Positions 16,104-25,808 are shown, numbered from the stretch's first letter. The stretch is 64,000 nucleotides of DNA from Desulforapulum autotrophicum HRM2 (GCF_000020365.1 NC_012108.1:434001-498000), one strand, 5' to 3'. Numbers and translations are program-made. The notes: a model not told the origin generated them from the sequence alone.

Positions 16104-19040
16104 ATGACTGATGACAGATACAATAGCCTGAAAAAAAAATACGATGAGCTTCTTGAGGAGAATGAGTACCTCAGAGCGAAAATTCGGAAATTAGAATCTC
16201 ACCCAAATCCCGCCAGCTACATAAAAACAAGCCCTGTTCAAAGCACGCAATCAGAGCAGCAAAATGGCTTTCACCCTGAACTGAATTCTGTTGACATCTT
16301 AATAAATAATGCAGCTGATGATACCAGCCTTATTAACAATTTTTCATCCATCAATGAAAAAATTATTCTGTTCATGTCATTGTTCAAAGGACGAAATGAT
16401 GTATACGCAAAAAAATGGCAGAATAAAAAGGGGTTTTCAGGGTATAGCCCCAATTGCATGAATGAATGGATGCCTGGTATTTGTAATAAGCCTCGAACAA
16501 AGTGTTCCAGTTGTAATCAACAAAGATATTTTCCTTTAGATAAAACTGCCGTTGAAAAACATCTCAGAGGCGAAATGATTATTGGAATATATCCAATGGA
16601 TCTTGATGATACGTGCCATTTCTTAGCCATTGATTTTGATAAGGATGGCTGGCAGAAAGATATCTCGGTATTACAGGAGACATGCTCACACTTTGATCTT
16701 CCAATAGCTATAGAGCGGTCCCAATCCGGTAATGGTTGCCATGCCTGGTTCTTTTTTGAGGATAAAGTCCCGGCTGCACTTGCACGAAAATTTGGGTCGT
16801 CACTCCTGACCTACTCTATGAATAAACGGCATGAAATTTCATTTGCTTCTTATGATAGATTGTTTCCCAATCAGGATACCATGCCAAAGGGAGGATTTGG
16901 TAATCTGATAGCATTACCGCTTCAGAAAAAAGTCAGGGATAATGGAAATTCAGTTTTCATTGACGGAGATTTTGTGTCTTATCCGGATCAATGGCGTTTT
17001 CTTTCAAATATTGAAAAATTGAATGAGAAACTTTTAGCGACGTTCATTAAAAAGCTGAGTAAAGGAAATGAACTCGGGTTGCTTAAAGATGGAGATTCAA
17101 AATTAAAACCATGGGTAAAACAAACGACTGAGCTGAAAAAAGGCGATTTTTCCGGAACGGTGAAGATTGTTAGATCTGGTATGCTTTATATTAAAAAAAA
17201 CGGATTGAGTCAGAGGGCGTTGAACACGCTCAAGAGATATGCGGCATTCAAAAATCCAGCATTTTACAAAGCTCAGGCCATGAGGATATCAACATATGGC
17301 AAGCCGAGAATCATATCCTGTGCTGATGATTTTGAGGATTATCTGGCACTGCCGAGGGGATGCGAAGCTGAGGTCATACAAACCCTTGATGAATTGAAAG
17401 TAATTCGAGAAATTGAAGATGACACAACTTCAGGAAAAACTGTCAATGTTGAGTTCAATGGAACGCTTAGGGACGAACAGCAGGAAGCAATTGACGCCTT
17501 GTTAGCCCATGACAATGGGGTGCTGTCAGCTGCCACCGCATTTGGGAAAACTGTTATTGGGGCAAAATTGATCAGTATAAGAAAGGTGAATACCCTGGTA
17601 TTAGTCCACAGGCAACAGCTGCTCTCCCAATGGCGGGAACGTTTGGATCAATTTCTGACTATCAATGAAACCTTGCCAGAGCCGCCGAAGAAAAGGGGAC
17701 GGAAAAAAGAGCAAAGTTTGATTGGGCATATGGGCGCTGGAAAGGACAGGCTAAGTTCTATTATTGATGTTGCGATTATGCAGTCAATGAATATTGGGGG
17801 CAATGTAAAAGAGGCAATAAAGAATTACGGAATGATAATTGTTGATGAGTGTCACCACTTACCGGCGGTCACTTTTGAACAGATCCTTAAACATGCGACA
17901 GCTAAATATATCTATGGCCTGACTGCAACACCCTCACGTCCAGATGGTCATCATCCGATTATCTTTTTTTATTGTGGGCCTGTTCGATTTTCTGTTGATG
18001 CGAAAAAACAGGCAGAAAAAAGACCATTTGAACATTATTTGATCCCAAGATTTACATCTTTTAGAATCGGGTCGAACAAAGATGATTCAGAACCTACTAT
18101 TCAGGAGATTAAGTCCCATCTTATATCAGATGAAATAAGAAATCAGCTGATTGTAGATGATGTAGTTGAATGCTATCAAAAGGGGAGAAACATATTGATT
18201 TTGACAGGGCGTGTCGCCCACGTCGATGATTTGGGCGAGATGCTCAGGCAAAGGATTTCGAACGTAATATGCCTTAAAGGAGGAATGGGTGTAAAGAAAA
18301 CCTCCATCGTAATGGAAGAACTGGGTTCTATACCTAATACGGAATCTTTTGTTCTTGTGGCAACAGGCAGCTATATCGGGGAGGGGTTTGACGAGGCCCG
18401 CCTTGATACTTTGTTTTTGGCCATGCCGATTGCCTGGAAGGGGACACTTCAGCAATATGCCGGGAGATTACATCGTTTTTCGGAGCATAAAAAAGACGTC
18501 CAGATATACGATTACGTTGATATTCATGTAAGAATGCTCGAAAAAATGTATGGAAAAAGACTGAAAGGGTATGCTGCAATCGGCTATAAAGCAAAAGTTG
18601 AACTCTTACCGGAAGCCCCGACCAATATCATTTTTAGTAAAGATAATTTTTTCTCCGTTTATCTACAGGATATTGCAATGGCATCAAAACGGTTGTTGAT
18701 TGTCAGTCCATTTGTTACCAAAAAAAGAATGCTTCAGATGATCGAACATTTTTCCGCTATTCTGAAAAAACGAGTTGAAATCATAATTATTACAAGACCT
18801 GCCAGTGATTTTAAAGAAGATAGACGAACATCATTGGAGCAAATATTTAAAGCAGTCGAAGAAACAGGAGTCCGTTTAATATTCAGATCGAGCATTCATC
18901 AGAAATTTGCAATTATTGATGATAAAATAACCTGGTACGGCAGCATAAATCTCTTGAGTTTTGGTTATTCAGAAGAAAGCATCATGCGTCTTGAAAGCTG
19001 CAGTATTGCATTTGAATTGGCGGATAGTATAAAAAAATGA
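16104..19040 (+). CDS. TOTE-type primase / SF2 helicase / PLD nuclease fusion
   Basis: A 978-residue three-part protein. After an N-terminal coiled coil (1-35), residues about 85-320 form an archaeo-eukaryotic primase domain of the TOTE conflict-system type: a Cys cluster (C127, C134, C137), the catalytic AIDFDKDGW (DxD at 177-179), SGNGCHAWFFF (208-218) and LIALPLQ. Residues about 450-830 form a superfamily 2 helicase: TAFGKT Walker A near 480, DECHH near 582, GLTATPSRPDG and QYAGRLHR. Residues about 850-978 form a phospholipase D-like nuclease with HQKFAIIDDK and GSIN near 931-948 (one HKD motif, so probably a dimer). All motifs look intact. Such fusions are predicted to act against invading nucleic acids; the mechanism is not known to me. 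Confidence 0.85.
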   Translation: MTDDRYNSLKKKYDELLEENEYLRAKIRKLESHPNPASYIKTSPVQSTQSEQQNGFHPELNSVDILINNAADDTSLINNFSSINEKIILFMSLFKGRNDVYAKKWQNKKGFSGYSPNCMNEWMPGICNKPRTKCSSCNQQRYFPLDKTAVEKHLRGEMIIGIYPMDLDDTCHFLAIDFDKDGWQKDISVLQETCSHFDLPIAIERSQSGNGCHAWFFFEDKVPAALARKFGSSLLTYSMNKRHEISFASYDRLFPNQDTMPKGGFGNLIALPLQKKVRDNGNSVFIDGDFVSYPDQWRFLSNIEKLNEKLLATFIKKLSKGNELGLLKDGDSKLKPWVKQTTELKKGDFSGTVKIVRSGMLYIKKNGLSQRALNTLKRYAAFKNPAFYKAQAMRISTYGKPRIISCADDFEDYLALPRGCEAEVIQTLDELKVIREIEDDTTSGKTVNVEFNGTLRDEQQEAIDALLAHDNGVLSAATAFGKTVIGAKLISIRKVNTLVLVHRQQLLSQWRERLDQFLTINETLPEPPKKRGRKKEQSLIGHMGAGKDRLSSIIDVAIMQSMNIGGNVKEAIKNYGMIIVDECHHLPAVTFEQILKHATAKYIYGLTATPSRPDGHHPIIFFYCGPVRFSVDAKKQAEKRPFEHYLIPRFTSFRIGSNKDDSEPTIQEIKSHLISDEIRNQLIVDDVVECYQKGRNILILTGRVAHVDDLGEMLRQRISNVICLKGGMGVKKTSIVMEELGSIPNTESFVLVATGSYIGEGFDEARLDTLFLAMPIAWKGTLQQYAGRLHRFSEHKKDVQIYDYVDIHVRMLEKMYGKRLKGYAAIGYKAKVELLPEAPTNIIFSKDNFFSVYLQDIAMASKRLLIVSPFVTKKRMLQMIEHFSAILKKRVEIIIITRPASDFKEDRRTSLEQIFKAVEETGVRLIFRSSIHQKFAIIDDKITWYGSINLLSFGYSEESIMRLESCSIAFELADSIKK

Positions 19041-19575
19041 GGAAGAGAGAAATCCTAAGAAAATAAAAAAACAGCCTATTGTACAAAAAAAGATTGGTTA
19101 AATTTCATCCATAGTGTTGGACAATTGAAAAGAGATCATTAACACATAAGCCGCTGTTTTTTTAAAATTTAAAGTTCAAAAAACGATAATGGGGATTAAG
19201 TCATTTGACCAGAGCTATAAAACTTAACAAGCTATTCTTCGGATCGGCTTTATTCTTTGATCAGTCAATTTTATTCTTTTCCTGTAAAGTTTTTTAATTG
19301 AATATATTGAGAAATCTTTTAAATGTTTTTGGTAGTTTCGAAATGACGATGTTAGTATAATGATTTCCGGTTTTCATCATCTAAAAATTATTTGCGGTTA
19401 ATGATACTATCAGAATTATTAAGTGTTTAGGGATTTTTGACTAATGCAAGAATGGTTGAGTATTGGACGATCCCAAAAGCGTGTACTGGAAGATGAAGGG
19501 ACTGGGCTCATATAATTCAAATTCCCCTTTTCATGACGGGCATTTTATGTTTTAAAAACCGTCATGAAAAAATAA

Positions 19576-19709
19576 GGCTCCTTAAAATGTTCAGACTGTG
19601 GTTCATCAAACACGTTGTTATCCAAAGGGTACCGCACTATTCATAATGGTCCCAGCAGCTGTTTATCTGTAACGAATGTAATACCTGTTTTTCGGAAAAA
19701 AACTCATGA
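19576..19709 (+). pseudogene. Fragment of a zinc-ribbon transposase-like gene
   Basis: One frame reads SLKCSDCGSSNTLLSKGYRT then IHNGP, and after a one-base shift QQLFICNECNTCFSEKNS-stop. The CxxC...CxxC arrangement matches the N-terminal zinc ribbon of transposases such as the IS1 type. No catalytic part is present. The rest of the 912-base gap 19041-19952 is AT-rich with no gene that I can support. Confidence 0.45.
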
Positions 19710-19952
19710 AGTGCTGTTGGAATGATTGGAGCCCAGTGCCGAAGATGAATTAATGGCCCAGAAATCAGGTTCGACTACCGACTGATGATACCATAAGGGC
19801 TCGGTCAACTATATATCAAAATGATTTTTAATGGCTTTACACGATTTTGAAAAAATGACATGTTGCTGTTTATAAAGAAATTATACGGATTCGGATAACA
19901 AGCATGATATCCAGACCCGCTCATTATCTTGATTAGCGATTAGGATTTATAC

Positions 19953-20711
19953 ATGATTGAAAAAATTGTTGTCGAATGGACCTTTGAGCCTAAGGATTAT
20001 TTTGAAGATGATATTACAATTGATTTTGGGAATTACAAGATTGATATAGTCCCTGGTGCCGCATCAGCAAGCATACCTCCCCAATATATAGATAATATAG
20101 AGGAAATAATTAGTGCACTAAACCAAGATTTAGTATCCCGGTTCTTGGCTGTCCAAGTAATGACTCACCAAAAGTATAGTTTAAGCGAACCCTCAAGGTA
20201 TGATTTAAAGAAAGATGGTTCAAAAAATATATATCTTCAGGCTCATGATATTGTTTGTGTAGCATCAGTATCAGGAGACATAGTTGTCCGTGATGCAGAT
20301 GGTAATGTAGTATCCGATACTAAAAAGGAAAGAATTGACAAGAAAAAATGGTTCTCGGAAACATCTGCAAAATTCAGAGCCAAAGATCATACGTTAAATC
20401 AAATGTTAAAAAGCTATGGCGCTTCAGTTTCTGACCCAACTAATGAATTAGTTCATCTATATGAGATTCGTGATGCAGCATCGAAAAAGTTTGGGGGAGA
20501 AAAAAATGCCAGATCAATGTTGGGTGTAACAAAAAAGGAATGGAGTGATTTTGGTTTAGTCGCAAATAAAAAACCACTGGTGCAAGGTAGACACCGAGGA
20601 AACAATGTCGGGGAGTTGCGACAAGCAGAGACCTCTGAGTTGGCAACTGTCAGAAAAATTGCTTCAAAGATAGTTGAAAACTATTTAATTATTTTAGAGA
20701 AAAACGATTAG
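19953..20711 (+). CDS. Hypothetical protein, possible gene-cassette product
   Basis: A 252-residue soluble protein with no signal peptide or membrane segment and no domain I recognise. The N-terminal half is acidic (FEPKDYFEDDITIDFGNYKI) and the C-terminal half basic and helical (MLGVTKKEWSDFGLVANKKP, LATVRKIASKIVENYL). Its stop codon lies 10 bases before an attC-like hairpin, the spacing seen in integron cassettes. The base composition is AT-rich compared with the housekeeping genes, consistent with transfer. Function unknown. Confidence 0.6.
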   Translation: MIEKIVVEWTFEPKDYFEDDITIDFGNYKIDIVPGAASASIPPQYIDNIEEIISALNQDLVSRFLAVQVMTHQKYSLSEPSRYDLKKDGSKNIYLQAHDIVCVASVSGDIVVRDADGNVVSDTKKERIDKKKWFSETSAKFRAKDHTLNQMLKSYGASVSDPTNELVHLYEIRDAASKKFGGEKNARSMLGVTKKEWSDFGLVANKKPLVQGRHRGNNVGELRQAETSELATVRKIASKIVENYLIILEKND

Positions 20712-20720
20712 TTTATTAGT

Positions 20721-20797
20721 CGATAACAACGGCATTAAGGGCTATAGATTAAGGGCGACGGCCAAAAGCCGCCGCGCTTTATGCCAGCCGTTATGTC
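20721..20797. other. attC-like recombination site (integron cassette)
   Basis: About 76 bases with the layout of an attC site. Left: GATAAC then AACGGCAT. Right: ATGCCAGCCG then GTTATGT. These pair outer box to outer box (ATAAC/GTTAT) and inner box to inner box (GGCAT/ATGCC), with unpaired bases between. A central hairpin GCGACGGC-CAAAA-GCCGCCGC completes it. It lies tightly between the stop at 20711 and the next gene at 20837. No integrase gene is in the window. Confidence 0.55.
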
Positions 20798-20836
20798 TTA
20801 AAACCATGATGCGAATCAAACAAAACAAATAAAAAA

Positions 20837-21964
20837 ATGCGAAAGAATACTGAAGAAATGTTCGTGAAAGCTTTTGAAATTTATCACTCAAAAGAGAAGG
20901 ATATTGATCCTCTTATAAAAATGGGGATGAATGAAAATTCTGCAAAAGATACTATTCGGTGCTTTGGCAAATTATTAAAAGGGGAGTCTCCCTCACGTAG
21001 AGTCCAGCTAAGTTTAATAAAATTTCTCTTACAAGAACTTTATACAAATAATAGAAGAGAAGATCTTGGTAATGTACTAAGAGCCTTAGATAAACACTAT
21101 GAAATTCGTTCTAAAAGATATGGGGAATCAAATGAATCTGGACAAATGTTAATTGATAAATACACGAAGAAGCTTTATGGGCATAAGGTAAGTAGGTTTT
21201 TTGCTTATCATGGCCCACAAAATCCAGAAAGTTTTGACTATAAAGGCGGATATGGTGTTTCGCAGGAAAGTAAATGGTCTAAAGTCAATGATGACGATTT
21301 GGTATATGTAATTCAGAATGTATATGAAAAATTTGAATTTTGTGGAATTTACAGGATTTTAAGCCATTACAAAAATGAACATATCGGCAGCAAAAATCAT
21401 TTCAGATTTCAACTTGAAGACATAACTTGCCTCATCAATCCTATTGACATAAACGAGGACCTTTGCGGGCGGCGACTTCCTCAGTTAGAGAAGCCTGCTA
21501 ATTGGAGCAATTTTAAACGACATTTTTGTTCACAAGGTGCAACCTTTAGAAATCCTCTTTCCAGTGAAGTTTTCCAGGTGCTTGACAGTCTATTGCCAGA
21601 CAAAAGGCCGTTTCAATTTGCCGAGGAAATTTCAGAAAATGAAGAAATGCTATTTTTTGAAGGTGCAAAACAAACGGTCACAATAAACAAATATGAGCGT
21701 GACCATAACGCCAGAAAAGCATGCATAGAATACCATGGGTACAACTGCAAGGTATGTGGTTTTGATTTTGAAAAAACTTATGGTGAATTAGGAAGAAATT
21801 ATATCCATGTACATCATCTAATTCCGCTTAGCAAAATCGGTAAGGAATATAGCATCAATCCTCAAACAGACTTAATTCCTGTGTGCCCGAATTGCCATGC
21901 TATGCTTCATAAAAGTGAAAACCCTAATGACTTATATTCATTAAAGAAAATGATACAAAAATGA
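20837..21964 (+). CDS. HNH endonuclease (McrA-like C-terminal domain)
   Basis: A 375-residue protein. The C-terminal domain (about 290-375) is a zinc-supported HNH nuclease: CKVCGFDFEKTYG, HVHHLIPLSKIG (near 323), DLIPVCPNCHAMLH. This is the form seen in McrA-like restriction nucleases and predicted defence nucleases. The N-terminal 280 residues match no family I can name; they may recognise modified DNA or another signal. The gene lies just after the attC-like site and its stop overlaps a second attC-like half box (ACATAAC), so it looks like a cassette gene. No methyltransferase partner is visible. Confidence 0.8.
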   Translation: MRKNTEEMFVKAFEIYHSKEKDIDPLIKMGMNENSAKDTIRCFGKLLKGESPSRRVQLSLIKFLLQELYTNNRREDLGNVLRALDKHYEIRSKRYGESNESGQMLIDKYTKKLYGHKVSRFFAYHGPQNPESFDYKGGYGVSQESKWSKVNDDDLVYVIQNVYEKFEFCGIYRILSHYKNEHIGSKNHFRFQLEDITCLINPIDINEDLCGRRLPQLEKPANWSNFKRHFCSQGATFRNPLSSEVFQVLDSLLPDKRPFQFAEEISENEEMLFFEGAKQTVTINKYERDHNARKACIEYHGYNCKVCGFDFEKTYGELGRNYIHVHHLIPLSKIGKEYSINPQTDLIPVCPNCHAMLHKSENPNDLYSLKKMIQK

Positions 21965-21976
21965 CATAACGCTGGA
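21964..21976. other. Partial attC-like box
   Basis: ACATAACGCTGG follows the HNH stop directly, and ACATAAC is the exact reverse complement of GTTATGT at the right end of the 20721-20797 site. I could not find the partner half in the next 150 bases, so it may be a truncated cassette end. The gap to umuD (21965-22511) holds otherwise only the repeat at 22285. Confidence 0.3.
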
Positions 21977-22284
21977 GAGAGACCAGGTTTACTGCGCGGC
22001 GTTTTCGGAAGTGTCTGGTTCATGAAAATTTAACTTTTATCTGAGCTTTTGGGGTTTAAAAGCCTGGCCCCTCAGCTCCCCGTTGACAAGACACATCGGG
22101 AAGAACAATGTATCTATCGATGCGGGGCTTGCCATATCCATTTCATGCTGAGCATTGTAACGTGTATGTGTCGCTTTTGAAGAAATTCTTCAAACCACAA
22201 CATCTGGTATGCGAGGATTTTCTTGTCTTCATTAAACGTTTAAATTCCGATATCAATTCGGCACCTGTATATAGTTATGACTTA

Positions 22285-22329
22285 TTATCCAAAGGTGGAG
22301 TATTCAGCCACCAAAATTGATATGGATAA
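22285..22329. repeat. Short dispersed repeat, copy A
   Basis: GGAGTATTCAGCCACCAAAA followed by TTGATATGGATA recurs at 25521-25563 with one mismatch over about 32 bases. No palindrome is evident. It lies about 185 bases before umuD. Purpose unknown. Confidence 0.6.
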
Positions 22330-22511
22330 CAAATCTAAGCATGCTTTTTCAAGATCTCATACCATTGGCAATGACTCAAGTTCGAGCCCTCACCTCCTAT
22401 CTCCAGAAAGGGCAGCATTCAAATTTAACCTTAAAATCTTGCATTGTCCCTTGTCAAATTATAATCTATCCCCATGGCATCTATTTTTCATATCAGGCAA
22501 ACAGGATTTTA

Positions 22512-22931
22512 ATGAACACGATACTCATACCGGATAATTCAACCGCAATCAGCTGCCCCATCTGCATCTCTTCCGTGGAAGCGGGCTTTCCATCACCGGC
22601 TGAGGATTACATGGAAGGCAGCCTGGACCTGAACCGCCACCTGATTAAACATCCGGCAGCTACTTTTTTTGTCCGGGTCAGTGGAGACTCCATGATCAAT
22701 GCCGGGATCCACCCGGGTGATATCCTCATTGTCGACCGATCCCTCGAAGCCACTGACAAAAAAATTGTCATCGCTGTCATAGACGGTGAGTTAACGGTAA
22801 AACGCCTGAGGTACAGAAACGCCCTTATCTCGCTTGAACCTGAAAATGAAGACTACCATCCCATCAGCATCACCCAGGAAAAATCCATGGAGATATGGGG
22901 TGTTGTCACCAATGTGATTCATAAGGTATGA
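22512..22931 (+). CDS. umuD: UmuD, SOS mutagenesis protein (self-cleaving)
   Basis: I place the start at the ATG at 22512, giving 139 residues, the length of E. coli UmuD; an upstream frame to 22317 has no homology. The self-cleavage site is A24-G25 (SVEAGFPSP). The catalytic Ser60 is in VSGDSM and Lys97 in TVKRL, the same numbers as in E. coli. After RecA-stimulated cleavage UmuD' partners UmuC to form DNA polymerase V. The stop overlaps the umuC start (ATGA), but umuC is broken here. A weak CTGTATAT half site at 22264 might be a LexA box remnant; I would not rely on it. Confidence 0.88.
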   Translation: MNTILIPDNSTAISCPICISSVEAGFPSPAEDYMEGSLDLNRHLIKHPAATFFVRVSGDSMINAGIHPGDILIVDRSLEATDKKIVIAVIDGELTVKRLRYRNALISLEPENEDYHPISITQEKSMEIWGVVTNVIHKV

Positions 22932-24202
22932 GATATGCCGGTTTTTTGCCCTGGTCGACTGCAATAATTTTTATGTCTCGTGTGAACGGGTCTTTAATCC
23001 CCAGCTTCTGGGCAAACCTGTGATTGTGCTTTCCAACAATGACGGCTGTGACGTGGCACGTTCCAATGAGGCCAAAGCCCTGGGCATTGCCATGGGCGCC
23101 CATTTTTTCCAGATCAAATCCATTGTTAAAGGCAATGGCGTGCGTGTCTTTTCATCCAATTATCCGCTTTACGGGGATATGTCCAACCGGGTGATGCAGA
23201 CCCTGGCTCCATTTACCCCGGCCATGGAAATTTATTCCATTGATGAAGCCTTTCTGGATCTTACGAATTTTGTATTCACAGACCTGGTGGATTATGCCCA
23301 AAAAATGCGCAATACCGTGAAAAAAATACCGGCATTCCTGTATCCATTGGCATTGCACCCACCAAAACCCTTGCAAAAATTGCCAACCGAATTGCCAAAA
23401 AATCAGCCAAAGCCGATGGTGTGCTGGATTTGACCCCGACAAACTACAGGGATCTTGCCTTGGAAATGACCCCCATTGGTGATGTCTGGGGCATTGGCAG
23501 AAGATTGCCCCCCTTTTTTAAATACCGGGGCATTCGCACTGCCCTGGATTTCAAGTCAGCCGCTCCATCCCTGATCAGAGGAAAATGGGCATCAACGGTA
23601 TCCGCATGTAGCGGGAGCTTGCAGGAGAATCCTGCTACCCCCTGGAGGACTGTCCTGCAAGGCGAAAATCTGTCGCCGTTTCCCGATCGTTTAAAACACC
23701 GGCAACCACCTTTGAGGAACTGTTCCAGGCCGTATCACTCTACATTTCCCCGGGTGCGGAAAAGCTGAGGCTCCAGGGCAGCTTTACCGAAGCACTCACC
23801 GTTTATGTGATGACCAACCGGTTCTCCCCCCAGTCCTATTACTACAATTCCAAAACAGCGGTTCTGCCCACAGCATCCAACAGCACACCAGAGCTTATCA
23901 AGCAGGGAAAGGGGCTGTTAAAACAAATATTCCAATCCGGAAAATATTATACAAAGGCGGGTATTGTCTTTTCCAGCCAGATCCGGGACGGCCAGGTGCA
24001 ACTGGATCTGTTTGACACCACAGACCGGTCTAGGTCAGACGACTTGATGCTGGCCATGGACAAAATAAATGCCCGCATGGGCAGCCACGCTGTCCGGTAT
24101 GCCGCAATTGGGCTTTCCGGCCATCAGTCTTGGAAAGGGTCCTGCAACCACCGATCCCCAGCCTACACAACCGAATGGAATCAGCTTTTGAACGTTCATT
24201 AG
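22928..24202 (+). pseudogene. umuC: umuC (Y-family polymerase), frameshifted
   Basis: The reading [101 protein letters not shown] and FSPQSYYYNSKT follows UmuC throughout, including the catalytic SIDEAF. It is spread over several frames: shifts fall in a T run near 22943, an A run near 23325 and an AAAA run near 23583, and a TAG stop occurs at about 23608. Three single-base losses in homopolymers could be sequencing error, but the nonsense codon adds to the case for a true pseudogene. Confidence 0.85.
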
Positions 24203-24215
24203 GCCCATGATCAGA
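24201..24215. repeat. Solo end of the GGCCCATGATC palindromic element
   Basis: TTAGGCCCATGATCA matches the left end of the element at 13214; its TAG is the stop codon of the umuC remnant. No matching right end is seen before 24440, and the 238-base gap holds no gene. Confidence 0.45.
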
Positions 24216-24440
24216 TTTCTACCGCTTCTGATTTGGCGGAGATATGACTGAAGAGTCTATTGGTATTCGTGGTGGCGAACCCACTGCCTGGTTCCTGGCC
24301 TGAAGTGGTTCTAAAAAACAAATCTAATAACAATTGTATTGACACTCGGCTTGTGCAACGCATATCGTGAGTGGTATCCAGATCTTTGAATCATTCTATA
24401 CCAAAAACTTAAATTTGAATTAAAAATAAGGAGATCAACA

Positions 24441-24689
24441 ATGGGGATTCTATCTTGGATCGTAATGGGCTTAATCGTAGGGATGCTCGCAAAATTCATC
24501 ATGCCGGGTAAAGACCCCGGAGGAATTATCGTTACTCTCTTGATAGGAATAGCGGGTTCTTTTGTCGGTGGATTCATAGGGTCTTTTTTGGGATTTGGGC
24601 CAGTTACAGGGTTTAATGTAGGGAGTCTCTTACTGGCTATCGGTGGTGCTGTACTCTTATTAATCCTGTATCGCATTTTGAAAAAGTAA
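24441..24689 (+). CDS. GlsB/YeaQ/YmgE family stress membrane protein
   Basis: An 82-residue inner-membrane protein with three hydrophobic helices and glycine-rich turns (MPGKDPGGIIVTLLIGIAGS, VGGFIGSFLG). This is the transglycosylase-associated/YeaQ family that is induced in general stress responses. An AAGGAG site lies 9 bases before the ATG. Exact function of the family is unclear. Confidence 0.88.
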   Translation: MGILSWIVMGLIVGMLAKFIMPGKDPGGIIVTLLIGIAGSFVGGFIGSFLGFGPVTGFNVGSLLLAIGGAVLLLILYRILKK

Positions 24690-24844
24690 CAACCTGTTGC
24701 TGTTTAAAGGATCACCAGATCGCTATTGAACCTTTAATGCGCCTTGTAGATGAACCAAAATTCGGTGCTATTTAGGATCAACTTATTTCATCTGCGGTCC
24801 TTCGAATAATAGTGAATAATCAGTAACTTAATTTGGAAAAAAGC

Positions 24845-25384
24845 ATGCAGCTTAATTCATCAAATCTCAATCTCAAACAATATGAATCAATGCTCAAACT
24901 TAAAAATGGACAAGAAATCTTTCTAAGGCCGATAATGGAATTAGATCGTCATCTTCTTGTTGATTTATTCAACAGAATGTCCCCTCAATCAGTTTATCTT
25001 CGTTTTCTAAGGCACCTTAATTCTCTTCCTGAAAGCATTATCAATCGACTAATAAACATAGATTATCATTCAAATTTTGCCTTAGTTGCTGTTTTGAAAA
25101 AAAATAAAAAAGATGCAATTGTATCTATTGGACGTTACGGATATGATCCTGATGAAGATGGTACAGAACTTGCTGTTGCAGTCCGTGATGACTGGCAGCA
25201 AGTAGGACTTGGAAAAAAAATGCTGTCAAAAGTAGTCAGTATCGCAATTGATCATGGGATTACAAATTTTATTGGTATGATGGACCCTCAGAACACTGCT
25301 ATACAAAAACTTTTAGTAAACCTTGGCTATAAAGTGAGATATTCTATGGAAAGTGGTTTTTATAGGGTTGAAATCACAGTATAA
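24845..25384 (+). CDS. GNAT-family N-acetyltransferase
   Basis: A protein of about 179 residues with the GNAT fold: an N-terminal LKNGQEIFLRPIMELDRHLL strand-helix, the acetyl-CoA loop QQVGLGKKML (Q-x2-G-x-G/K form) near residue 120, and a C-terminal NTAIQKLLVNLGYKV helix. It resembles the acetyltransferase domain found at the end of the large Pat-type protein acetylases, but as a stand-alone protein. The start is uncertain: a TTG at 24833 is possible, but the ATG at 24845 is preferred. Substrate unknown. Confidence 0.75.
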   Translation: MQLNSSNLNLKQYESMLKLKNGQEIFLRPIMELDRHLLVDLFNRMSPQSVYLRFLRHLNSLPESIINRLINIDYHSNFALVAVLKKNKKDAIVSIGRYGYDPDEDGTELAVAVRDDWQQVGLGKKMLSKVVSIAIDHGITNFIGMMDPQNTAIQKLLVNLGYKVRYSMESGFYRVEITV

Positions 25385-25520
25385 TCGTACAATAGTTTTA
25401 AGTTTTGCTTGTAAAGATTACATTTTTCGATTTCCTGTCAAATTTCATTCAGATATTTCCCTACCTTCAGGTTTTAATATAAAAACGTTAATTGGGCCGG
25501 ATGACCTGGCTCAAGATTAA

Positions 25521-25563
25521 TTATCCGAATGGAGTATTCAGCCACCAAAATTGTTATGGATAC
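25521..25563. repeat. Short dispersed repeat, copy B
   Basis: Second copy of the sequence at 22285-22329 (GGAGTATTCAGCCACCAAAA then TTGTTATGGATA). It lies in the 424-base gap 25385-25808, which is otherwise featureless. Confidence 0.6.
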
Positions 25564-25808
25564 CAAAAGAATACATCACCGGGAATCTGGATTTAAATTG
25601 ATGTCAATCATGCAAGTTGCTGTTAAGTTTAGGAATTTGAAAAAATTTCTATGTTGTGGTTTAAATTATTTTAAATAAAGTGTGGACTAACAGGGAACGT
25701 CTTGGGGAATTTTTGAATCCTGAACAGCCATGATTATAGCCAGTATTGAACACCATGGAAAAATTTAATTTGTTAGCAAATACTGTAGTATCCTCACCAT
25801 TAGGAGGA

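Noticed and set aside
22262-22282. LexA-like box CTGTATATAGTTATGAC upstream of umuD
   Set aside because: Only the left half fits the gammaproteobacterial LexA site, it lies 230 bases from the start, and LexA sites in this bacterial group differ.
22108-22537. Overlapping 70- to 86-codon frames before umuD
   Set aside because: No ribosome binding site or homology, and they contain a dispersed repeat; the umuD start at 22512 explains the coding signal.
24338-24380. Promoter-like TTGACA before the YeaQ-family gene
   Set aside because: No convincing -10 box at 16-18 bases, and no sigma-54 match either.
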